NCBI GenBank assembly: GCA_030998225.1
Contig: JAPYXD010000713.1
Location: forward strand, 2,108,001-2,172,000
Source: Diplolepis rosae
Lineage: Eukaryota; Arthropoda; Insecta; Hymenoptera; Diplolepididae
DNA: 64,000 nucleotides
Reading direction: 5' to 3'
The notes under the pieces are model-generated. The model had not been told where the DNA came from, did no database searches, and worked only from the letters and a program-made list of their open reading frames with translations. Position 1 is the first letter of the stretch. Each line of letters opens with the position of its first letter. A program made the position numbers and the translations under genes. Positions 32,108 to 41,492 of the stretch are shown in pieces.

Positions 32108-33302
32108 CCAGGGGTGTTAGTTGAAATTTGCCGGTTTTACTCATAGATGTCGCTAGAGATATGTATAAACTTCTATGATTTGGCATCTATGTCATATTTT
32201 TCTATGGAAAATAACCTTTAAAAATACACAACTACATTCTGCCAAAATAATAGCATCATAGTTGTTTACCTCAGTGAATATGTTTTCGTTGCTTTTCTTA
32301 TTTCATCAAAAGAAAAAAGCAGTTGAAGCTCATCGATTGCTGGTAGAAACTTATCGTGAACATGCTCCAGTGATTAGAACATCCTGGTGCAGCGAAAAAG
32401 TTCGAAGACGAGGAATTGCAGGCGTTATTGGATGAAGACCCAACCCAATCGCAACAACAATTGGCACAAACACTAAATGTGACCCGAGGAGCAATTTGCC
32501 AACGTTTAAAAGCCATGGGAAAAATCCAAAAGTATGGAAAATGTATACCGCACCAACTGAACGATAGACAAATAGAAAATCGAAAAACCATTTGTGAAAT
32601 GCTGCTTCAACGGTTCGAAAGGAAATCTTTTCTGCATCGAATTGTCACGGGGGACGAAAAATGGATTTATTTCGAGAACCCGAAGCGGAAACAATCATGG
32701 CTTTCACCTGGTGAGGTCGGCCCATCGACTCCAAGGCCAAATCGCTTTGGCCGTAAGACAATGCTCTGTGTTTGGTGGGACCAGTGTGGTGTGGTGTACT
32801 TCGAGTTATTAAAACCTGGTTAGACGGTGAATGCGGATCGCTACCGACAACAAATTATCAATTTGAATCATGCGTTGATCGAAAAACGGCCAGAATAGGC
32901 CGGCAGACATGGCAAAGTTATCCTACATCATGATAACGCACCGTCTCATACCGCTAAAGTGGTGAAGAACACATTAAAAGCATTGAATTGGGAAATATTA
33001 TCGCACTCGCTGTACTCTCCAGACCTCGCCCCGTCCGACTATCACCTTTTTGCATCGATGAGACACTCACTCGCAGAGCAGCGCTTCGACAATTTTGAAG
33101 AAGTCGAAAAATGGCTCGTCGAATGGCTTGCCTTCAAAGAGAAAAAGTTTTTTTGGAATGGTATCCATGATTTGCCTGAAAGATGGGAAAACTGTGTAGA
33201 ATCCAATGTTCAATACTTTGAATAAATTTTTTTTGAGATTCCCTTGAGAATTAAGTGTTTTCTTTATTGTAAAAACCGGCAAACTTCAACTAACACCCCT
33301 GG
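32108..33302 (+). mobile_element. 1195-bp mariner element with intact ends
   Basis: The tips read ccaggggtgttagttgaa and ttcaactaacacccctgg, with aaatttgccggttttac and gtaaaaaccggcaaac continuing the inverted repeat. TA flanks both ends (32106-32107, 33303-33304). The element is inserted in the leader of Gypsy-C. Its length is near the usual 1.25-1.3 kb, the difference being a deletion near the transposase N-terminus. Confidence 0.92.
32280..33225 (+). pseudogene. Mariner (DD34D) transposase, broken
   Basis: The N-terminus from 32280 reads MFSLLFLFHQKKKAVEAHRL. After AYREHAP-like residues about 40 codons are missing and the frame shifts. Downstream comes KKFEDEELQALLDEDP, a helix-turn-helix (ICQRLKAMGKIQ), IVTGDEKWIYFENPK (first catalytic Asp), ILHHDNAPSHTA (second) and YSPDLAPSDYHLF (third), matching the DD34D signature. 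It ends with ERWENCVESNVQYFE at 33225. TAG stops lie at about 32821 and 32896. The DNA-binding domain is incomplete and the protein cannot be made. Confidence 0.92.
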
Positions 33303-33351
33303 TATATGAATTTTCCTTTTTTTTGTTTCTGTCAAACGACAGAAAAGAAAA

Positions 33352-33795
33352 TAAAGTGTATGGCTTTCTTTGAATTATTAGTTTGGATTGCAAGGAGACT
33401 AGAGAGTGCCTCCGGCCGTCGAAACCTCCTCTGAGGTTCAAATCAAAGCTTGAACGTATCCGAATTACCATTTCAAACTAAGGAATACATACTTTCTAAA
33501 ATTTGTGATAAATTATTATAATTGGTATTTTTGTGGGAATCTCAAGTTCGGGCTGCAAGAAGGCTAGAAAGTGCCTCCGGCCGTCGAAACCTTTTCTAAG
33601 GCTCGAGTGAAAACTCGAGCGCGTTTGAATTTGAGGTTTCGGCAGGAATATTAGTTACAAAAAAAGTGTATGGTTTTCTTTGAATTATTAGTTCGGATTG
33701 CAAGGAGTCTAGAAGGTGATAAACTAGAAACCTCCTCTAAGGTTCAAGTTAAAGCTTGAACGTATCCGAATTACCAGTTCAAACTAAGGAATAAA
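33352..33795 (+). repeat. Three diverged tandem repeats (about 100-150 bp)
   Basis: Blocks starting near 33385, 33545 and 33695 share ggattgcaaggagactag, agtgcctccggccgtcgaaa, cctcctctgaggttcaa and gcttgaacgtatccgaatta. The middle copy is more diverged and the third lacks the cctccggccg piece. Part of each unit can form a hairpin. They lie in the leader of Gypsy-C. Confidence 0.75.
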
Positions 33796-33884
33796 TTTTT
33801 GTAGGTAAATTATAGTAAGTCACCTTAAGGGATATTCCTTGTTAAAATTCGGAGTTGGGCACCTCTTGAGCCTACAAATCAAAG

Positions 33885-34298
33885 ATGCCTTTAGATCCGG
33901 TAGAGAATACCCGGTCTTGTAAACAGTGGAGAAAAGTCCGGAAGGAGAAAAGAGACGCTTATCTGCAGGCAGCTGCCGTAATTTCGTACCCCAATGGAAC
34001 TGGTAGTCAATCGGTCACCAGCTTCCTTTCCGAGGAATGTCCACAATCAGAGCGGGCACGAAAACCTCTGGATTTGGGTGCCCTTGATTCTGATGACGAC
34101 ATTGTATATGGAGACAGAAAACTTCCTGAGTTGGTTGTCCTTGATTGTGATGGCGACATTGTATCTGGAGACAGAAAACTTCCTGAGTTGGTTGTCCTAG
34201 ATTCTGATGTCGACATCGTATCTGGAGACAGATCGGTTTCAGATATCGAAAACGGTATTTTCGAGGAGATCGCAAGATTAGACTCGCTAAAACAATAA
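33885..34298 (+). CDS. ORF with 19-residue acidic repeats, unknown
   Basis: This 137-codon open frame starts with MPLDPVENTRSCKQWRKVRK, a basic segment, and then has SYPNGTGSQSVTSFLSEEC. Residues 68-116 are two and a half copies of a 19-residue repeat, DSDDDIVYGDRKLPELVVL. The end, IFEEIARLDSLK, may be helical. It follows the Gypsy-C LTR, primer site and leader, so it may be the start of that element's gag, but I see no Gag homology. No pol follows before Gypsy-B. Function is unknown. Confidence 0.5.
   Translation: MPLDPVENTRSCKQWRKVRKEKRDAYLQAAAVISYPNGTGSQSVTSFLSEECPQSERARKPLDLGALDSDDDIVYGDRKLPELVVLDCDGDIVSGDRKLPELVVLDSDVDIVSGDRSVSDIENGIFEEIARLDSLKQ
34086..34232 (+). repeat. 57-bp coding tandem repeat, 2.6 copies
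   Basis: Units start at 34086, 34143 and 34200, with gattctgatgacgacattgt, atctggagacagaaaacttc and ctgagttggttgtcct. Variation between units is mostly at a few codons (Asp-Asp, Asp-Gly, Asp-Val). The period keeps the reading frame. Confidence 0.9.
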
Positions 34299-35021
34299 CG
34301 GCTCAATGAGAATGTTGTCCTGAATATGTAAAAATTTAAGACCAGGAATGGAATCTAAAATTAGGAAGGTGATTAAAATGTCGCATTAAAAGTGCTATGG
34401 AATAAGGAACTTTTATTAGAATATGATTCGAATAAGGAAACTATAGCATGCGTTGCTACGTGGCGCGAAGGTTTTTATTACGAGCTTCCAAGTCAATTGG
34501 CCGTTTTATATTTTATTATATTTATATAATTGTTTATATAACTATTTATATAATTAATTATATTTATATTTTATACGTTTCATATATTTCATATATATTG
34601 AGACCGATATAGAAGCCAGTGCATAAAATATTTTAAAGCAAAACTGTCGACAAGTGCCCACAAATAACATACTCTAATAGTAGGAAGAGAGACAGAGATT
34701 GAGGGTGGTGTGTTGAGGTTGAACCCTAACAGGCGAAGGATATCATCGACGAATGCAAGTTCCCTGCCCGGGCCTGGATGTCTCTGCTGGGTAAAAAAGG
34801 GGAATGCTACATCAGTGATCAACCCAGGGCTTGGCGGGTACGCTCACCACCAGTTACTCGTAATTATTCTGGACGAATTTACACGTACCGACTTTAAAGC
34901 AAAGTAGGTGACGTTATCATTTATATGTTTTTCGAGCAAACAGTGAACAGTTATCCTGTACCCAATCGGTCGTTTTTCTTTTGAATTTCAAATTTTATTC
35001 ACTATTTAGTTATCGATCTTA
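34299..35021. other. No gene recognised
   Basis: AT-rich DNA including tta/tat runs at 34500-34600. No 5' LTR of Gypsy-B and no primer-binding site could be found here, which suggests that the 5' end of Gypsy-B is lost or diverged. Confidence 0.45.
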
Positions 35022-35126
35022 ATGAACAACGCTGACAATAATAACAGCATTTTCGGAAAGTTCTGCGATTATTCCGAGGTGGTGAATCCATCATCAGATG
35101 AATTTAAACCACCTGCTATCAGTTAA
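35022..35126 (+). CDS. Short 34-codon frame in the Gypsy-B leader
   Basis: ATG 35022 opens a frame reading MNNADNNNSIFGKFC, then DYSEVVNPSSDEFKPPAIS, and a stop. It may be the remnant of an upstream exon or the N-terminus of Gag, cut off from the main gag frame at 35257. No motif is present. Low confidence. Confidence 0.25.
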   Translation: MNNADNNNSIFGKFCDYSEVVNPSSDEFKPPAIS

Positions 35127-35256
35127 GCGATCACTAACGGAAATTCATACTAAACTTAGACCTACACTCTGATTTGTCCATAGACAACGTTGTTTATTTT
35201 TTTTTTATTTTTTTTATTTTTATATATTTATATTTTCTTTTACTGAACCTACCGAT

Positions 35257-36489
35257 ATGCCAAATGACGAAATCGGGGACAAAACACCAACTAAAAATCC
35301 AGGCGCAAGGACATTGCAACAATCGTTCCTTGGCGTAACTCCTAACATTCCGATTTCCTCAAATCAAGCGACACGCGCCATGGACGTGAGTGCTGCGATG
35401 GCTACGGCTCTTGAAGGTATGACCCTTCAGCAAAGTACATAACATATACCTACGTTCGATGGTAGGACGCCCGCGCTAAAGGAGTTTCTACAGGATATCG
35501 CAAACGGTGCAGTATGTGTCACCGAATCAACAGAATCCCCGTTCATAAAAATAATTCTCAGCAAATTAAAAGGAACCGTGCGTGAAAGTGTCCGCGACAA
35601 GGAATTTAGGAACTTGCAGGAATTAATCTCTCATCTAAAGAAGCGTTTTTCTCCCACTAAGAAGTACCAATGGTACTTCGAAGCTATTGTGAATCTGCGT
35701 ATGAAGCAGACTGAAAGTGTGAGCGATTATTATGACAGGACGTTGGGTCTTTTTAGCGGAGCAAAGCACTCACTCGAAGAAAAATATAGTGGATCAATCG
35801 ATAATACCACTAGCATGATGAAACCAGTAACGGACTGTGCCCTCGATGCATTTATTGGCGGATTACCGGATGAAATGTTGACGTTTGTCGACACCAGAAA
35901 CCCTCGAACCTTGGATGAAGCTTACGAATACGCGCGTCACGTGGAGGAACGACAGAAGTACACCGAAAAGGCTAGGGTTGCATCGGTGTCGACCTACCAC
36001 GTCGCACGGCAAGATAGAATCTCCGACCGGGCTAAATCACCTAGCCCATATACTAGGCAAATGTAAGATAATGGCAAGCCAACAAGATTAGAAAAACCAG
36101 CAGCGGGCGCTCCATCGCCTACTGTACAGTACCCCTCCCTACCCTACCTATCTTTTCCTAATGAACTCCCAATGTATCCTCACGCATATCCGCCCCACTT
36201 CCAGTATCCCTCTACTCCGCATTATGGATATCCATACTCACCACAATACCATAGCACACCAGCTGACAGGGTTAATAACCCGCCTTGGTCGCAAACTAAC
36301 TTGCAGCGTGGTAGTACGGGACCGATCTCATCAAAGCCTACGTTTTCAAACTACTCTCAGGACTGCCGTCAGGACGCCACGACGAGTCCCATACTGAAGG
36401 AGCGTCCCAAAACAGTACAGTTTCTGGAGGATCGAAATGGATCTTCAGAACCAGATACCACAAAGAAGACTCCCCCGTCGTCCAGCTGA
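35257..36489 (+). pseudogene. gag: Gypsy-B Gag
   Basis: One frame of about 410 codons runs from ATG 35257 to TGA 36489, broken only by stops at 35440 and 36064. The capsid-like part contains ELISHLKKRFSPTKKYQWYF, VSDYYDRTLGLFSGAKHSL and DAFIGGLPDEMLTFVDTR, typical of Gypsy Gag. The C-terminal third is rich in Tyr, Pro and Ser (PHYGYPYSPQYHSTP) and has no CCHC zinc knuckle, as is usual for errantivirus Gag. Pol follows in the -1 frame, overlapping the end of gag. Gag would form the particle shell. The two stops make this copy defective. Confidence 0.85.
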
Positions 36490-36776
36490 ATGCGCCAGAA
36501 TTTCGGAAAGGAAAAGCCCTATTGTTAGTGGATCCGGGTGCAGATCTAAATTTAATTAAACTCCAAGCGTTGCGAGGTGACTGAATAGTGAGTGACGAAT
36601 TGATTCAGATCACGGGCATAGCTGAAGAATCAGTTAATACTCTGGGAACTGTAATAGTTAAACTGCTTGATGACTCAGTGGAGTTCCATGTCGTGTTTAA
36701 CGATTTTCCCATCTCGGTTGAAGGAAGAATAGGCCGTGCATATCTCCGCCAAGAGAAAGCGCAGTTGTCATTTTGA
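36489..36776 (+). pseudogene. Gypsy-B protease
   Basis: This frame, in the -1 register relative to gag, reads GKALLLVDPGADLNLIKL. The retropepsin motif should be D-S/T-G; here the middle residue is Pro, so the active site is altered. A TGA follows at about 36582. Then come residues consistent with the flap and with the second structural motif (GIAEESVNTLGTVIVKL, VSVEGRIG-like). The frame stops at 36774. The protease would process Gag-Pol. Confidence 0.7.
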
Positions 36777-36882
36777 CACAACTCCCTCGTACTAATATCA
36801 AGACGAGAGAAACTGAAGGAAGAAATAATGCCTCTTTCTCGTACTCTAAAGTTGAAAGCGCGCGCACAACAACTAGTGCCCA

Positions 36883-38131
36883 TTGATGTGGAACCAAGGG
36901 CTGCTCGAAGGATATCTGCCACATGTGGAAGCACCAAATGGAGTTTATATAGGGGAAGGTCTAGTTACAAACAATGAGGGTACAATCCACACATACGCCT
37001 ATAACACAACCGAGGATGAACTAGAACTTGAGATTCAACTACAGGAAATCATTCCCTTCGAATACTGGGAATTCCCTGGAGTAAATTCTGAGGATTCGGA
37101 ACCCGAGGAGGACGGCGGTCATGTGGGTCGAATTGAAAAGGTCATCAATAGCCTTCACGTAGCTCACTTAAATACACCAGAAAAAGATTGGGCAAGGGAT
37201 TTCTCGGATGTATTCCACATTAATGGCGAAATTCTCAGTGCAACTCACAAGGTTCAGCACAGAATTCCGACTACTGGCGATAGTGTTATTGCGAAAAAGC
37301 AGTATCGTCAGCCGCCGAAGCACGAGAACAAATATCTCTTCAAATTAAGAAACAATTAAAAAGTGGGATAATTGCTCCATCAAAAAACCCCTTTGGTTCA
37401 CCCGTACTGATCGTCCCGAAGAAGCTCGATGCTTCCGGAGAACGAAAGTATCGTGTAGTGATCGACTATAGGAGGTACTATACTATACTATAGTCATAGG
37501 AGACGCATATCCTCTCCCCAACATCACAGATATATTGGACAGATTGGGAAAAGCACAGTACTTTTCTGTCTTCGATCTTGCGAGTGGTTATCATCAGGTG
37601 GAAGCTCATCCCGACGACAGGGCTAATACAGCTCTCTCGACCCCAGACGGTCACTTTGAATATCAGCGAATGCCCATACGTATAAAAAATGCTCCAGCAA
37701 CATTCCAGCGATTGATGGATACGGTCCTCACCGGAGTGTTGGGATCTGAAGCATTCGTGTACTTGGATGACGTCATTATCTATTCAGAAACTCTGGAGGA
37801 GCATGACGTAAAAGCCAGGAGACTCTTCAAGCGACTACGGGAGGCCAATTTAAAACTGAAGCCAGACAAGTGCGATTTTTTGTGCCCTGAAGTAGCCTAT
37901 TTGGGACACATCATCGGACGCGAAGGGGTAAGACCGAATCCGGCTAAAGTAGCAGCGATCAAGGAATTCCTCCGACCTAACACTGTACGTAACGTGCGTC
38001 AGTTCTTGGGGTTATCGGGATATTACCGACGATTCATAGAAAACTACGCAAAGTTAGCAAAACCGTTGGCCGACTTGTTGAAAAAGGAAGCAAAATTTAC
38101 CTGGGGACTAGAACAGGAAGAAAGTTTCTGA
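36883..38131 (+). pseudogene. Gypsy-B reverse transcriptase
   Basis: Residues from 36883 to 37359 cover the region before the fingers (ARDFSDVFHINGEILSATHK, VQHRIPTTGDSVIAKKQYR). After a frame change come SGIIAPSKNPFGSPVLIVPK and RKYRVVIDYRR, then a TACTA microsatellite at 37477-37492 that breaks the frame. From 37496 the frame is open through FSVFDLASGYHQVEA (catalytic Asp), EAFVYLDDVIIYS (the YLDD catalytic pair) and KCDFLCPEVAYLGHIIGREG to a TGA at 38129. The order is that of Gypsy RT. The microsatellite and frame changes disable it. Confidence 0.9.
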
Positions 38132-38560
38132 AAGTTACGAGAAACTCTGTGTCGAGAACCGATCCTAAGGTATCCAGACTTCTCGAAGACCTTTAAATTA
38201 ACCACAGACGCATCCACATATGCAATAGGCGCTGTACTCACGCAAAACACAGACAAAATGGATATGCCAATTGCCTACTACTCAAAAAATATGACAGGTA
38301 TAGAACAACGATACGAGGTAACAGAAAAGGAATGCCTTGCAGTGGTGTATGCAGTCAATAATTTCCGACCCTATCTCTATGGCCGAGAATTTATCCTGGC
38401 CTGCGACCATGAGCCGGTTCATTGGATTACCTCTGCGGAGAACCCTGGGCCACGACTCATTTGCTGGAGATATAGACTCAAGGACTACCAATTTATATTT
38501 GAGTACAAAAAGGGAAAGCTGAATCGCGGGGTAGAAGCCTTATCTGGAAACCATATAGTA
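38132..38560 (+). pseudogene. Gypsy-B first RNase H (standard Gypsy type)
   Basis: It continues in the RT frame: KLTTDASTYAIGAVLTQ (catalytic Asp), VTEKECLAVVYAVNNFRPYL (Glu), FILACDHEPVHWI (Asp) and the usual RWRLKLQ-like segment, here ICWRYRLKDYQFIFEY. After KGKLNRGVEALSGNH the homology ends and a long linker begins. This is the ordinary RT-linked domain that every Gypsy element has. Confidence 0.9.
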
Positions 38561-39244
38561 AAAATAAACTGCGACCCCAGCAAAGTTGTCAATGATCCCG
38601 CGCAATCAGAAGATCCTTCAGGGGAATCACACCAAAACGAAAGAGGTAAGCTGATCCAGGCATCACATCCTACTCGAACAGTACATCGCGCATTGCCGCT
38701 TAAAACGAAGCCAACCGAAATGAGTGAAAGAAGGAGGAATAATCCGATTGCTCAAGCAAAGTCGACGACTGGTCAAGTAACGTGGTTTCAAGCATCCCCA
38801 TTATCCAACCCTTCAACAAGCTCAGGATTTAGAACATCCCCATCGATACAAAAACGCCCAGCGACTCAAGCTACTGGAATTGCGACTCGAAGACATAGAC
38901 TACATGGCGTGTCGAGTACTGATGATTTAGATAGTTCGTATCAGCGTCCCGCACATTACAGGTAGCCTATCCTTGATCAGAGTTCGATAGCAACTAGACT
39001 GAGACAACTGTCACGTCGAGGAGAAAGGCCTAAACCATTAATCAACACCGAAGAAAACTTATCATCCGAGGATGCTCCATCCGAAGATAGTGAGGATTCT
39101 AGCGCATCTGTCTATAGGAAGGATCACAGTGCCTTCCCTAGCTTGAAGCCTACTCTCGCTCCCCCAAAGGAGGCTGCTCCTAAAAGGACATTCCCGTATT
39201 TCCCAAATCCATGGTTTTCTGCTCAATGCAGTAAGCCGACCGAG
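38561..39244 (+). pseudogene. Pol linker between the two RNase H domains
   Basis: About 228 codons in the same frame as both flanking domains, with one TAG at 38963. It is rich in Ser, Pro, Thr, Arg and acidic residues (SGFRTSPSIQKRPATQATG, SSEDAPSEDSEDSSA), so probably disordered. No motif is recognised. Its frame continuity is what ties the downstream RNase H1 domain to Pol. Confidence 0.7.
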
Positions 39245-39665
39245 GTTTATATAGATGGAGCGTGTGTTCACAATCGTAAGGGAGAACCTGAGGGAGGCGT
39301 AGGTGTATGGTTCGGCTCGAATCACCCTTGGAACATCTCAAGGCCTGCCCAAGGACGGCAAACTAATAACTCTGCCGAGATACAGGCTGCGACAGCTGCG
39401 TCTAAAAAGGCCACTGAGAATGGTGTGGCCAAATGATCAATCTTTACAGACTCTAAATTTTTAATCGACAGTTGTACAAAATGGATACACACATGGAAAA
39501 CAAATGGATGGAAAACTGCAGATGGAAAGCCAGTTGTCAAAAAGACGGAATTTGAAGAACTATTGAAAGCATTGGCTCCTTTAGAGGTAGAATGGAATCA
39601 TGTTCCTGGACATCAAGGGATTGAAGGGAATTAGGCCACTGATCAACTAACTATAGCCGCAATAA
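39245..39665 (+). pseudogene. Second RNase H in Gypsy-B, cellular RNase H1 type
   Basis: The domain reads VYIDGACVHNRKGEPEGGVG, VWFGSNHPWNISRPAQGRQT, NNSAEIQAATAASKKA, SIFTDSKFLIDSCTKWIHTW, KTNGWKTADGKPVVKK and VEWNHVPGHQGIEGN, then ATDQL. It has the four catalytic acids (D, E, D, D), the catalytic-loop His, and the basic helix-loop insertion (KTNGWKT) of eukaryotic RNase H1. It is unlike the first RNase H. It lies in the same frame as RT and RNase H1-linker, with stops at 39434 (TGA, where relatives usually have another residue) and 39634. Its presumed job is cleaving RNA in RNA-DNA hybrids during element replication. Confidence 0.88.
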
Positions 39666-40380
39666 AGAAAGACGAATCAGAAGTTATGACTCCTCTAGAT
39701 GATGGAACATTCCATAAGGACTCTATCGACGAGCCTAAGGGAACTACGGAAATGGTGATAAACATCAGCAACCTATTATGCTAATCGGTGATGAACAAAA
39801 ACCCGAGAAGGATTCCACTTCCTTTCAGTCTGAAAAGGACTTTCCTTTGATCCGGTCATCTATTGACATAAGGTTGCCACCTTTCGATCGTACTCCTCCG
39901 CTTTCAGAAAAAGAAGTAATGAAAGTACCAGCATACCATAGTAGCCTACCAAAAGCTTTAGAAATCGCTCCATCAATCCGTCACGAATGGACCGAACCAA
40001 TAACCTATCGCCGTGATAACTATGCCCATTTTATTTCGGAAGATTGTGAACCTTCTGGCACTATTTTTAAATTACTAATCGCCACAGACTCCTTTAGGAA
40101 AATATAAAACCTACTCAATAGTTATCCAAAAATATCATTTCGACGACACTAATTGGGAAGACGTGCTGACAGGCCTACTGAGTTTTAAAGATGCGTTAAG
40201 GCGTGATCAGTGTGAAAAGTGCAGGATGGCTAACTCTGGCGACCTATTGGGCGCATTGTCACAAAACAGAATGATAGAGCTACTGTCGGACATGTTCCTC
40301 AATGGCCCGCACACTATAACACTCTGCCATGGGAAGATAGAGGTACCCCAGTTGAAGAACGTCTCCAGATTATATTCGAC
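39666..40380 (+). pseudogene. Gypsy-B pre-integrase region
   Basis: Broken frames carry RRDNYAHFISEDCEPSGTIF, TNWEDVLTGLLSFKDALRRD, ANSGDLLGALSQ and MIELLSDMFLNGPHTITLCHG. I recognise this as the stretch normally found between RNase H and integrase in insect errantivirus-like Pol, not a new domain. It changes frame at least twice (40107 and about 40330). Confidence 0.6.
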
Positions 40381-41387
40381 AATCACGATAGTTTAATCGG
40401 AGGACATAAGGGTGTAACTAAAACATACCGACCATACGCGAAAGATACACTTGGCCTGGTTTGCGAAATGACGTACATAATTACATTCGGAACTGTAGAA
40501 GCTGTTTGGAAAACAAGTTGGTGCGGGCGCGTACCCACGAACCTATGGTAATCACTGACACCCCACTGGGAGTGTTTGATAAGGTCTCTCTAGATACCGT
40601 AGGGAGATTGTCGATCACTCCTAGTGGAAACCGGTATATACTCACTATGCAAGACAATTTTTCGAAACTATGCATTGCAGTGCCTATACCGGACTTAAAA
40701 ACAGAAACAATTGCTCATGCCATCGCGCAACACCTAATAGCTCAATACGGAACTCCCCGTTGTATCCTCACGGACCGAGGGGGAAGTTTCATAAGCAGGC
40801 TCATGCGAAAACTGGGAAAGATATTCGGGGCTAAGCAATTAACCACTTCGGGATATCGGCCTCAGACTAACGGTTCACTTGAGCGTAGCCATATAGTACT
40901 CACTGATTATATAAAACATTATGCAGATGGTTTCGACGACTGGGACCGATTGTTGCCCTTCGCGATGTTTGCATATAATACATCCGTCCATGAATCAACC
41001 AATTTTTCACCATTCGAATTAGTTTATGGAAGAGTAGCACGTATTCCGAGTTCATTCCCAACCACAGATAAACTAGAAACGTATGGCTCCTATCTCAGAG
41101 ACCTGATTATTCGGCTAAACGAAATTCAAAAAATCGCCGCGAAAAATATGATTCGGCCAAAAGAGCAGTCGAAATTACGTTACGACAAGACAGCGCGACC
41201 TCTGAACGCCGCTATTGGTGACAGGGTGATGATCTTTAAGGATGCTCGCAGGAACAAGTTTGATAAACGAGCCGTTGGAACTTCTACCATAGTGGATTTC
41301 ACAGAAAACCATAATGTGATTCTTGAAGACGACGATGGTGCAAGATTCACCAAACATGCCGACAAGCTCTCGGTCGTTCACTGTTAA
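40381..41387 (+). pseudogene. Gypsy-B integrase
   Basis: The zinc domain reads HDSLIGGHKGVTKTY (in a shifted frame before 40461), then NCRSCLENK. From 40461 a 308-codon frame is open: VSLDTVGRLSITPSGNRYI (first Asp), ILTDRGGSFISRLM (second Asp), PQTNGSLERSHIVLTDYIK (Glu) and FAYNTSVHESTNFSPFELVY. The C-terminal domain, KLRYDKTARPLNAAIGDRVM to KHADKLSVVHC, ends at 41387. All three catalytic residues are kept, and this is the best-preserved part of Gypsy-B Pol. The spacing fits errantivirus-like integrases. Confidence 0.9.
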
Positions 41388-41492
41388 CAACAATGTAACT
41401 TCAAAGCATGTTAGTGGCACTATTTTTAATTCTAATTCATCTATTATTCAGATTTGTTTCCTACTCACAGGTCGAAAAAAAAACAAAAAAAA

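Noticed and set aside
34589..34822. Minus-strand frame ahead of Gypsy-B
   Set aside because: No domain and no link to the element; the overlapping plus-strand frame is equally unsupported.
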